Positions 25,701-36,400 of a stretch of 64,000 nt of DNA are shown one piece after another. Position 1 is the stretch's first letter; the number at the start of each line of letters is the position of its first letter. The notes under the pieces are model-generated. The model saw only the letters and a program-made list of their open reading frames with translations, searched no databases and was not told the origin of the DNA. The position numbers were made by a program, and so were the translations under genes. The stretch is from positions 65,534,001-65,598,000 of the forward strand of contig CM034546.1 in assembly GCA_020055645.1 (NCBI GenBank), written 5' to 3'. The stretch comes from Tomocerus qinae. Taxonomy: Eukaryota; Arthropoda; Collembola; Entomobryomorpha; Tomoceridae.

Positions 25701-28166
25701 ATGATTCAAATGTTTGTGATAGTTGTGATTTTCCCTGGATTAGGTTTGGGATGGGATTTGAAAGATGTTTTGAATTTAGAAAGAGAGTGCTACGTTAACC
25801 TTCTTTTCCAGCCAAAAGTGTTTACAGAAGTTTGGGAAAGTTCATTAATTTTCCAAATGCAAGATATAGAAGTTCCTTTTGCATTTACGAAGCTGGAAAT
25901 TGCAAATGGAAACTGTACACTGTCTGACGTAATGAAATTTAACGATCGTCCTTACTGTTCACACAAAAATAAAAACCAATCCTACTTTTTCTCCTCCCCA
26001 CGATTTATGACCCGTGTCGTTTGTATAGTTTATATAGCTCTCAATTTCACAACTCCTTCCTTGAATGAAATGAAGTTAATTAATTACATGACCGAGACCT
26101 TTTCTAACGTCGGAGTAAACGATTACATAGGTTTAGCAGGTTGGTCATCTATAGCAAAGTATAACTTCGAAGAGCATACTTCTGTTTACTTACTTGTGGA
26201 TAAAAACATATTAGAATCAGCGAAATCAGGCCATAATATATTTATTAATGCAGATACTATTATGTATCAAAAAACTTCTATCTATCGTCTTTTGTACCGT
26301 AAATCTTGGTTTCTACTTTCCTTGAACTGCTCAGACGACCCATTCGTCTATTTTCTAAATGCACAACGAGTATTAGACGTTAGTTTTCTATTCACATACA
26401 CTATGGTCCCATTGTGTTCACAAAACAATTGCGTTGGCAACCGAATTCGGCGGCTGGCAATGGAACACTTCACTTTGGAGAGCAATATTATACAAACAGC
26501 AGCGGTAGTGGTTGATGACGAAGAATTGTTTCTTAACTTGGGTGTAAAAACGCCAATACTCTGTGAACGACCGATTCTAAAAACGTCATTTACCAATCAT
26601 TTTCCTCTGGACAGCTTTGGCGCTTTAATTCCTATTACCTCAATGATGTTCCAAAACTATCCAAATTTTACAATAACCACTCTTGTTAGTAAAACTTCCA
26701 GAGATTGCAGTGTGTTTTTCTCTGAACATGGCGCTTACGTTAAATTGGGATTCCAGTTTGATACAATTACAATGTCAATGTTTTCCTATTATGACGATAT
26801 GGCTACAACTCACTACACATTGATTCCAACAATGGAGGATTCTATCAATTTTATTTCCTGTGTCGTTCTGGAAGATGAAAGTCTTTCTTTTTATGCATAC
26901 ATTCAACCTTTTCAATTCCACGCGTGGATCTCGTTACTTATTTCATTGGTCGTTCTAATTGCTTTCGTTCATTGTGTGTCATTCTTCAAAAAAGACAAGG
27001 GCTTCCCAGCTACTATGATTGTATGGGCTTATTTATTGGAAATCAGTTATTCATTGCCACCACAGGCAAATAAAACTCTTTGGGTCAAAATGATAATCGG
27101 TCCATTGCTACTCATGTTCATTGTAATAACAAACGGGTACAAGGGAATTGTCACTACAGATTTAGTGGAACCACGTCCAGTGAAGCAAATTGAATCGATT
27201 GAAGATTTGGCTAATTTATCCGGAATTACAGCCCTTGCACAAATACGCGGTAACGATGGCAATGATCCTTTTTTCGTTCCTAATAGAATATTAGATTGGT
27301 TGATTTGGTATGCGAAATCTTATTACACTAACAATTGCCCAATTTTGAAGGACATTACTTGTGAATACATTCAGCAGTTTAACGGAAATTTTTCTTTGGG
27401 AAATGTACAAAAGCGTGGTGTTGACGATCCAATTATTCATTCATTTAATAATGACTCATATGGTATAACTCTCGAGTTTTTCTTTAGTTTGGCCACTTAC
27501 TTGGCCAAACAAAGTCAGGATTACCAAAAGACGACCCTCAGTTTAAGAATGCCCTACCTTATTGACAGAATTGTCGAAAAAATTAAACTTCCTGTTGCAT
27601 TTACTTACACTAACCCTCATAAGTGGATTTCGCGGTGCAATAACTCTGTATTTCTTCTCAGAAACTCTCGCTTGCATCGTGCCTTTAATGACTCCAACTG
27701 GAATCCACAGAGCGGAGGAGTTCGACCAACCAAAACATTATACCATGGAAATGATGAAACTCCTTTTGTTCCCATGCATATTTCCACATTTGTTGATAGT
27801 CCTCGAATTCCTATGTTCACTACCTTCCTAAAGGAAAAGTTGTTTGCTGTAACCCAGTCTGGACTTTTCAATTTATGGCTGCATCATTTCAAGACACGTA
27901 ACTACACTAAATGTAGAAATTGCTGGGACAGAATTCCCCCACGTCCTTTAACATTTTATAACTCAAACATCGGCACAATATTTTACATTTTTTCTTTTAT
28001 GGCAATGAGTTTTGTTGTAGCGTTTACTTTTGAAAACAGAAATGTAATTAAGAACAAAATAATTCAGTTTTGGACTTATATCTCTGAATTATCAGCAGCC
28101 GATGGCATTTGGCAACTTTTGGCTGTCAGGACGATTCAAGTTCATAATAGTAATGTGGAAAAGTAG
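25701..28166 (+). CDS. divergent ionotropic receptor (IR gene 3), intronless, 821 aa
   Basis: Predicted ligand-gated cation channel subunit of the IR/iGluR superfamily. It has a signal peptide (MIQMFVIVVIFPGLGLG), a long divergent N-terminal and S1 region with several Cys, M1 around 408-428 (WISLLISLVVLIAFVHCV), a pore segment around 441-453 (WAYLLEISYSLPP), M2 around 460-485 (IIGPLLLMFIVITNGYKGIV) followed by EPRPVKQIESIEDLANLSG, which is the typical post-M2 IR linker, and M3 around 765-785 (FYIFSFMAMSFVVAFTF). It is not a close paralogue of the two minus-strand IRs beside it, and is transcribed in the opposite direction between the two duplicated modules. Start Met is chosen because it directly precedes the signal peptide. 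Confidence 0.85.
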   Translation: MIQMFVIVVIFPGLGLGWDLKDVLNLERECYVNLLFQPKVFTEVWESSLIFQMQDIEVPFAFTKLEIANGNCTLSDVMKFNDRPYCSHKNKNQSYFFSSPRFMTRVVCIVYIALNFTTPSLNEMKLINYMTETFSNVGVNDYIGLAGWSSIAKYNFEEHTSVYLLVDKNILESAKSGHNIFINADTIMYQKTSIYRLLYRKSWFLLSLNCSDDPFVYFLNAQRVLDVSFLFTYTMVPLCSQNNCVGNRIRRLAMEHFTLESNIIQTAAVVVDDEELFLNLGVKTPILCERPILKTSFTNHFPLDSFGALIPITSMMFQNYPNFTITTLVSKTSRDCSVFFSEHGAYVKLGFQFDTITMSMFSYYDDMATTHYTLIPTMEDSINFISCVVLEDESLSFYAYIQPFQFHAWISLLISLVVLIAFVHCVSFFKKDKGFPATMIVWAYLLEISYSLPPQANKTLWVKMIIGPLLLMFIVITNGYKGIVTTDLVEPRPVKQIESIEDLANLSGITALAQIRGNDGNDPFFVPNRILDWLIWYAKSYYTNNCPILKDITCEYIQQFNGNFSLGNVQKRGVDDPIIHSFNNDSYGITLEFFFSLATYLAKQSQDYQKTTLSLRMPYLIDRIVEKIKLPVAFTYTNPHKWISRCNNSVFLLRNSRLHRAFNDSNWNPQSGGVRPTKTLYHGNDETPFVPMHISTFVDSPRIPMFTTFLKEKLFAVTQSGLFNLWLHHFKTRNYTKCRNCWDRIPPRPLTFYNSNIGTIFYIFSFMAMSFVVAFTFENRNVIKNKIIQFWTYISELSAADGIWQLLAVRTIQVHNSNVEK

Positions 28167-29498
28167 GTCTCCTCAATCTATGTTGATCCATAATGCATGT
28201 ATATAAGAAATCGAAAATGTTTCTGAAACTTTTTAAAAATGAGTACATATGCCCAGTACAAAAATGTTTGTTCATGAATTTCATTGGCAAAATGTTGCAT
28301 GCCTATGCATTCATTCATTTGCCAAAATCCACCAAACTAATGTTATAAACAATCAAAATACTTAAGCTACCATACATTTTCTGCAATTCTTTCAAAACCT
28401 AGTTTTTTTTCATTTTGTCCGTCTACTGTTCGCCTAAAAACAAAGCTCTCAATTGTAAAAAATAAAGAAACGCTGCCAAAGCCATGATAGAGTCTACAAG
28501 GCAAGGAGCACAGCCATTAGACCCCTTAGGGGTTATTAGGGTAAAATGGTCATTTGTTAACTTTTAAAGTAGTACTCCATTAAATACAGCTATTTGCGTT
28601 TTGTTGTTATTGTCACACCAATTCAACTTTGTCCAGAAGTTTGTCAGAAGTCGAATTTATGTCAGAATTTTCACATTCATCTCACTCGTAGTACTTAATT
28701 ACTTAATCCCTCCGTTGTAATTCATTGGTCGGCTTGGCGTAAGTGTTATAGTGTTATATTCTCAAGTCGCCCCTTATTTGTACATTGCGCATTTTCGCTA
28801 CCAACCTGAAGATGCATGCTTGCGCTTTTGATAACTTAAGGTGCGATATATTACATTGCAATGTAGAAAAAAAGTGTGAAGAGTTAAATAAATGTTTAAT
28901 TATTCAAACACATTTTAATTGCTTTCACTTAAATAGGTAATTATATTTTATAAATTATACTTATTTGAGCACTAAACTAAATTATACATTGTTCAGTTGT
29001 CATCGTTTCGATGAGAAGTCGCGACTTTAGAAATGTTGGCCTGACACCTGAAAAAGGAATAACACAGCTCTTGAAATCGTTACAGAGTGCATGTATAAAT
29101 CTGAGGTGTATTTGGATTACCTTTGGCAACCAAAGATTACACAAAATTAATTTCCCATATACTATATTCAATTCCAAGATAACAACCCTTTCTTCAATCA
29201 TACACATAAACCATCATCATATCATATCTGTATACATCATATCCATTGAAAAGCACACTATCTATTTTTAGTTATCCTATACAAACTATGTATGCGAAAT
29301 ACATTTTCCTATTGTGTAAAACAAAAACAGCTTTCGAAATCGTTATAAATCTGTGATGCTTTTGGATTATATTATGCGTTTCTGTATAGTTGTGGTGGCG
29401 TCAATGAGCAGTCACTGCATTAAAAATAGTGGTTTGATACAGGAACAACAATAACACAAGATCGTTACAACAGTGTGTAAATCTGTGATGCATTTGGA
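28167..29498. other. intergenic with a motif repeated three times
   Basis: No gene. A phrase of the type ATCGTTACAGAGTG...AAATCTGTGATGCATTTGGATT occurs near 29077-29121, 29339-29372 and 29461-29499, the last copy being the 3' flank of IR gene 2; the same phrase flanks IR gene 1 near 11020-11060. Around 28755-28850 is a copy of a sequence (TCGCCCCTTA...CAACCTGAAGATG) that also forms the right end of the element at 43319-43551. Confidence 0.5.
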
Positions 29499-31838
29499 TT
29501 AAAATATATTATACAGAAATATATTAAGAAATATATTTCTGTATAGCGAAATTATATTTCTTAATTTGTAATTTAAGCACCTAAAAATGTTTGAGAGGAG
29601 TTCTATTCCAAAAATGACAGTACTTAGAAATATAAGAATTGCATAAATATAATAAACAGATATAACGTTTAAATTACTTAACGGTTGTTTTGAATTTGAA
29701 TTCTCCGTTTGTGAAAATCTTGAAAAATTATAATGACTCTTGAAATGTAGTCTAACTTCTTTTTCTTCAAAATAGCTATCCCACTTTGCAAACAGGTTAT
29801 ATATTCCAGAACTGAAAATACTTTGCATTCTTTGAATCAGTAAAAACGTATTAAAAGTATATGGAATTGGGAATGTCTTTCGGGTGGTATAAATACTTTC
29901 GGTTCTTCTTACATAAACGATATTTCTAAATAAATATTTTTCATAAATGTCCAACCAACTATCAGAACCTGCAAATGCAGTGTTTTTACAGCTTTTCAAA
30001 AATTCATAATTTTTAATAAAAAGTGAAAATTTTCGACCAAATGTCATAAATCTGCTTTTAAGATATTTTGAGGGTAGTCGCAAAAGATTTATTATTGCTA
30101 ACCGCGAGTCAGAATTAGTTTGATTAGAATCTAAGAGGTCCTGCAAAATCAAATTGTCAATTGTAACTTTTGTGAAAGACTGTCCACGTATCAATTTTTT
30201 TGGAATATGGTAGCTAGAAATCTTTTCGATCGAATCTATACAATCTAAGATCTCTTTTTCCTTTGAATCAGTTTTATCACAAGGTAGGAATTTTAATGTA
30301 TTCACATTAAAGTATTGAAAAATGTGTGATAACCTTGTGTCGGTACAAAGGGGTAAGCTTGTAGTGTACATATCATATTTAACAATACTATTAGAGCTAT
30401 TTAGCAATATATTCAGTCCAATCACCGAGTTGCTCATTTCGGAGTTTAAAAAGGAAATAGCGAAATTGTTCAGATCCTTAAAATGCATGTACTTGCTGTT
30501 AAATTTTCGTGGTGCAAACAGTTGGCTTACAATAATAGATTTATAAACATTGCTGAAAATGACGCTTGCCACAATCCAAATGCCGAATATGTGCATAAAT
30601 TTCCATTTCAATTTGTTCAATTTTGCATGAAATGTTACACCTTGTTCTAATAAAACTATTAAGAATTGGAAAACAACATTAAACAGTTGCATTAAATTTT
30701 TCATGCGAAAATTAAGAAACCAATTGTCTTCCGTATTGCTTTTAGAAATGTTGTTAAACATTACAAACATTACAAAAGATAGTAAGACAAGCGACAAAAA
30801 TATCAAAATCCAAGTCATTTTGTCGAATGGAATTACATATAGCCGCCAATAACTTATTTGTTGGATTTTTGCGCAAGTGACCCAATTCCAATTTTCGTCA
30901 CCAAAGTGCACATAATATGAAAAGAATGTTTTACTTCCCATTTTTGTATAATCAAAGTTTATTAATATTAACGTAATAGCTGATTGAAAAGTTAAATCCG
31001 TGGATTGATTTCGTAGTGACGTAAATGGTGATACTCTAACAGAAGAAGTATTCCAATAATTATTGTCGTCATAAAACCTTAACATGTTCGTTCCGTTTGG
31101 GAAAATTTCAATGCAGTAGCTAGTAGTGGGAAATTTTTTAAATCTATGAGTGTTAATATACTTTACAAATTGTATAAGCGTATCATTTATCAGAATTTTG
31201 AAACTCGTTTCCATTAATAAGGCTACAGTGTAGGGATCACTGTTACATTTTACGAAACAGGTTTTGCAGTAAAGTGAGGCTTTATAAAGAAAATGATTTC
31301 CTTCCCAGTCAGTTTGCATTTCAAAATAAATTGGAAACAACGGAATGAAACTAGCCCATACTAGGTCATTTGCTAAATGAGGAAAGTTCTCCGGCACAAT
31401 GAAAATTTCGTACCCGTAAACCTGTCTGCATAACTGACGATGACGCATGGATGCTACATCGCTACCAGCACAGTCGCGTCCAAAAATCCGCGAAGGTCTC
31501 CAATTCACTTCCTTCTTTTGTAAAATAGTGATTCTGGCAAATGTTAAAACCCATTTCCTCCATTCCCAATAAACTCTTGAGGCTTTTGGTGAAGTTACAT
31601 TTTTAATATTCATGATGACAATAGGTGAATTATTGTTCATGGAAAATAAAGGAATAACATTTTCGTAGTAAATATAAACACATGAAAATTGAGAAAAATA
31701 TGTAATGATAGTATTAAGACCACCTATTTCAATAGAATAATTTTGTTCTACTGTCGAAATTTGGATATTTGCTTCTGCGAACGGAAAGAGACGGAATTTT
31801 GTAAATAACTTCAATAAAATGAAGAGTTTCATTCTCAT
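29499..31838 (-). CDS. divergent ionotropic receptor (IR gene 2), intronless, 779 aa
   Basis: Close paralogue of IR gene 1 (11057-13357), with long shared stretches: ISTVEQNYSIEIGGLNTIIT near the N-terminus, NNFAISFLN after M2, and SIFSSGIYNLFAKW before M3. Same topology: leader peptide, divergent extracellular half, M1 (MTWILIFLSLVLLSFVMF), pore (VVFQFLIVLLEQG), M2 (FGIWIVASVIFSNVYKSIIV), S2 half and M3 (YIYAILIFLSTVIFGIELL). Small indels relative to copy 1 all keep the frame, which suggests both copies are under coding constraint. Predicted chemosensory cation channel subunit in the neuronal or ciliary membrane. Its spacer and the neighbouring kinase gene B are also duplicated. Confidence 0.85.
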   Translation of the reverse strand: MRMKLFILLKLFTKFRLFPFAEANIQISTVEQNYSIEIGGLNTIITYFSQFSCVYIYYENVIPLFSMNNNSPIVIMNIKNVTSPKASRVYWEWRKWVLTFARITILQKKEVNWRPSRIFGRDCAGSDVASMRHRQLCRQVYGYEIFIVPENFPHLANDLVWASFIPLFPIYFEMQTDWEGNHFLYKASLYCKTCFVKCNSDPYTVALLMETSFKILINDTLIQFVKYINTHRFKKFPTTSYCIEIFPNGTNMLRFYDDNNYWNTSSVRVSPFTSLRNQSTDLTFQSAITLILINFDYTKMGSKTFFSYYVHFGDENWNWVTCAKIQQISYWRLYVIPFDKMTWILIFLSLVLLSFVMFVMFNNISKSNTEDNWFLNFRMKNLMQLFNVVFQFLIVLLEQGVTFHAKLNKLKWKFMHIFGIWIVASVIFSNVYKSIIVSQLFAPRKFNSKYMHFKDLNNFAISFLNSEMSNSVIGLNILLNSSNSIVKYDMYTTSLPLCTDTRLSHIFQYFNVNTLKFLPCDKTDSKEKEILDCIDSIEKISSYHIPKKLIRGQSFTKVTIDNLILQDLLDSNQTNSDSRLAIINLLRLPSKYLKSRFMTFGRKFSLFIKNYEFLKSCKNTAFAGSDSWLDIYEKYLFRNIVYVRRTESIYTTRKTFPIPYTFNTFLLIQRMQSIFSSGIYNLFAKWDSYFEEKEVRLHFKSHYNFSRFSQTENSNSKQPLSNLNVISVYYIYAILIFLSTVIFGIELLSNIFRCLNYKLRNIISLYRNIFLNIFLYNIF

Positions 31839-33406
31839 TTTTAAAGTAATTTACTATTTAAAATAATAAAACACCTTAAAAATTTTGTAAACAACTTTTG
31901 CGATTTTTGATAGTGAAAGGTAAATATATAGGTACGTTATTCAAGTCTCAGTAATATTACTGATCATTCTATCCTGGACGTTTCTATTTAAACAGAATGG
32001 GGAATGATTGGTTTTAGTTTGCATTGCCCACTTGGCTACTTTCAAATAAAATGTGAATTTATGACTACATGACAAACCCAATTGACAAACAATGTTGCAC
32101 ACTTCATGATACTGTAGTAGACACACACCCAAAATTTGGATTTACATAATGAGTTTCCATAAACTGTGATATTTGATATTATGGTAAAAATGTGGTTCAA
32201 GGTTTGGGTGCGATATTGAAAAACTGCGTCCAAAATACAAGTGCGATTGTTTTGAAACAAATGTATATAGGACAAATCAGGCACGTATCCAGAAATTTGG
32301 TCAAGGGGGGCACAACCAAAAATAATGTCAAAAATGAGACATATTCGTGCGAAGAACTTACTTTTACGTTTTGTAGTTCCTCGTTCAATTAGAAATATTA
32401 AAGTTATGTTGACACTGCATGGCCTTACAATACTTAACAATGATTTCAACAACACTAAATGGGAACACTTTAGTACTTTCTGCCTGCCACATCTAAAACT
32501 TGTCGTTTCAGGGGCGCACTAATACAATCAATTGAATTGATTGGAAACTACCAACTTACACTGTTGCTCTTGTTTTACTACATTAATTATTGTTCCCCAC
32601 TTTGCCTCTTAAATAGAATGTACTATTTGAAAATTAAATATTGTTGGGAGTGTGTTCAACTATCAAAAATTCATTCGTCGTTTATTTTTAAACTTTACCC
32701 ACTTTTATATGTAAATAAATACACATTACAAATGAAAAATATCAAATTGGCATTTTGTAGCTTTTTTAGAACAAAATTTTATTATTTACAAGGTATTCGC
32801 CATTAGTAAATTAACTAATTCAATGTGTCAAATTTAAATATTAAAGATATTCATTGTTAAATTGCTTTATGCGGCTGTGGCGGAATTTATTTATTCTATT
32901 TTGAAACTGTGAGCATGGATTTAGTGATGTTTGGTAAAAATTGAGGGCTATTATGAGTAATTATTACTGATTTCAATTTGTATAATTGAATCGGCTGTTG
33001 TTGTCTCTGAAATAATAGCAGATAAACCAATTACATTTATGCATTCTGTACAATCAAGGCCAATAAGCAATAGAGAGATAAAACTTCTGAAACTAGACGC
33101 CTCAATTATTCCGGTTCCCCCTCGACCAATTAGCTACATACTTCTGTCTGCCAAGATCGGTCCATGATTCGCTATATTATTATAACCAGTTTAATGTTAA
33201 TGTAATATGAGCCAAAACATGGAAAATGTGAAGAAAATAAAGATTAAGCGCCACGGTTTAGTGTTTATGGAGCCAAAAAATATTTACTTTGGCAGTAGAA
33301 ATAACCACTTTTATGCAGTTTTTAAAGGCAGTAATATTTATTTTAAGGGTAAGAAAGCAAATGCGATAGACTGTTGCGTAGCCTTAATACTAACGACAGT
33401 TGAAGT
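31839..33406. other. intergenic between IR gene 2 and Toll-kinase gene B
   Basis: Part (31930-32160) is the duplicated counterpart of 13495-13700. A dispersed repeat begins near 32279 (GGCACGTATCCAGAAATTTG...GGGGGGCAC) and has relatives near 46740, 50827 and 21862. Short ORFs here show no recognisable similarity or codon structure. Confidence 0.5.
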
Positions 33407-36400
33407 TTAAATAAGTGTAGTATAGTCAACTGTGGCAATTTGAAGGGCAATATCATCTAAAGATAGTCCTTGAGACACCTTATTATATAATTGTAGAACA
33501 GACAATTATTAAAACCACACAAATATTTAAATATTGAAAATATTGTAGTAGATAGTATTGCAAACCTTTTCCTCAAGACTTTCTGCGCCATTGGAAACTG
33601 CATAATTAAAAATAATTTTCATCGATGCAAATTGTGGACGCTCTTCTGGACATAAGTTCCAACACGCCATCATAATTCCATATCTAATATTATCAATTTG
33701 CCTATATAATCTCAGTCAATAACGTAATATCGAACGCATTTATTACCAAATGCGTCCTTATAGCAAAAATATAATTTATTCTATGAATGTATAATGTTAA
33801 AAATGTATCACATTTCGTCAGTTGCCAACTCGGGCTTAAAATTCCTGAGTCCTTCCTCCAACTCTTTAACAAATTCCACAGTGTGAGCCATGCCAGGATA
33901 GGGAACGTCGCCCAAAGAGAATATTTCCCACAAAGTGATTTTCCGTAAGCCCAAACGTCCGACTTCACTGAAAAAGTGTTTGTTCTTAGGCTTTCTATTG
34001 CTAGCAATCGCCAGGGCAAAGGATCATTGGCCGTTTTGATGTATTCAGAATTATTATAAGTACGTCGACTTAGACCAAAATCCGTCACTTTTGCTATGCC
34101 CTCAGATGTCAACAGAACGTTCCTCGTAGCCAAATCAAAATGGATGACCTAAGAAAAAATTATCAGCTCTATTTTTTAATTTGTAACTCTAGAAGCTGTA
34201 GTCTTTAGTATCCTTAGATAACATTTTATCATTTTTTCGCTTTGGTTTAATTTACTATTTTAAATAAAATACAATTAATTAATAGTAATATCCAACATTT
34301 TTGGTTCCAAGATATTCCATTGCACTGGCAATTTGTGCAGACCACATTAACAAGCTTTTGGTGTTACAAAGCGACTGCTTGAATTCATCTGCAGTTCGTT
34401 CCCTATTTAGAAACGTTAAACAAAATCAAAGGTTAATTAGTGCATTTCAAGAAAAACATATGGATCAAATTCAAATTGTAATGACTATTATACCATTTGA
34501 TAATTTTTCGTGTTTTTGCTGCATTTGCATCCGCACATTCTGACAACTGACTTAAGACTGGACGATCCATAAAGAAAGACTTGTTTTTTCTTAGGAACGA
34601 TTCCAAAGAACCGAAGTCACAAAGTTCTATTGCCATATAGAAGGTTCCTAAAGTAGTGATATATTTATATTATAGTCAATGACTCTAATCGAAGTTTTTA
34701 CTTGATTTCCCAAATTTCTGAAAATTTGTTTTGCTATTAATTATAATTGGATAATAAGAATAACTACCTGACATAATTTCTTCTCTATAGACTCCTAATA
34801 ATGTAACCAAATGTTCATGTGGTCCAATGTACATCATTATTTTCGCTTCTGAGACCAGACTCTCTAAAGGTCCCGTGCCACGATCAGAACGGAGAGTTTT
34901 AAAAGCAACGGCTTGAATAAAAACTCCATTTAATAGTCCCTTGTACACTTCTCCAAATTCTCCTCTTCCAAGTATGCAGTTTTTGTCTAAAAATATTATA
35001 AACATTTAGTGATCATTAATTTTCGTTAAGAACACAAATAGGACCCTTTTTTATAGCTACCTGATATTCGGACCCTCAACCTCAAACCTCACCTCATCAG
35101 GAGGATTGTCATGAGGTGATGTGATATAGAGAGCTTTTATACTTTTACGAATAGTGATGTGAGGGGAACCCTCTCAGTATGTAAATGGAAATTGGGTGAG
35201 GTTTCTGTGAGGTTACTCAGTTGTATTACACAAATAGTAAGGTTGGTATTCAGACATAGATATCCAAAAACAGTAGATAAGAGTTAATGGAACTGTTACC
35301 CACACCTCCCTTAGAATAAAATAGGATGGTTCTCTCAAGTTTTAAATATTCATGACATATATTAAAATATTATAACCTCTCCTTATAAGGAAGGTGAGGC
35401 TACACGTTGAATACAAATTCATACTTCTTCGAAATTAACAATATCTTACCTATCATAAAAGAATTCCTTTTGATTTCATAACTTGCGTCGAATAAAAAAT
35501 TTAGTGGATCGTCATCGTTAGCATCGCCTTCATTAGTTTTTTTCCCATTTAGTAAATTGATAATTTTTTTCATTTCACGCTTTCGTTTAATCTAAAATTA
35601 CAAAAGCAATTTTATAAATTACAGTTTTATTCAGAATTAGTTAATATTTTATTTTGTATTTACTTAAATATTTTAACGAACTTTCATAAAATATTTTCAA
35701 AAAATGCTTTGCGTTTATAAAAATAGAAACAATAGTAATCTAAGTAGAGGTTTTACCTTTTCTTGTGTTAAATAAATGATAATGAAGACTAGGAAAAGTA
35801 AGAGGAATGAGCCAATAACGAAATATTGAATTTGATTAGAACGACGAGGACAAAATTTTTGTTCGAGTGTATCTAAACTATTAAACCAATATATTGGTTC
35901 ACTTTTGTTGTTGGATATGCACGACATTTGGTCAACATCCAAACGACTTTCAAAATGTCGCAAATCTTGTTGAAATTCCATGCAGTCTTCACAGAGAAAA
36001 GGATTATTTGCCACGGAGAAGTTGTTCGCAGAGTTGTTTATAGCATGGAGAAAAGACAACGATGTTATTTTATTGTCTGAAAGGTTAACCACATCTATCT
36101 GTGGAGATAATCTTGAAGCGTATTCATTACTTAATTCAGTGATTTGATTTCCAGTGAGATCCAATTCAAATATCCAATCCATTCGATTTATTCTTGTGCG
36201 AGTAAGATGATCTCGAAGGGTTTCAATGTTTTCATTTAGAGGAGGTGCAGAAGATACGTTGAAATTTCTTTCTGAACAGTCGATTAGAATTGTATAGTCT
36301 ACTGGACGTTGCCAACATTCACAACCAAGTGGACACCCTTTTATTATCTGACATTTGAGATCTTCATCTTCCATCCTCTCCAGGTAGTACACCATTCCTC

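Noticed and set aside
33207..33410. Plus-strand ORF near the 3' end of kinase gene B
   Set aside because: No similarity or regulatory context; it ends at the 3' end of the kinase gene on the other strand and looks like chance.
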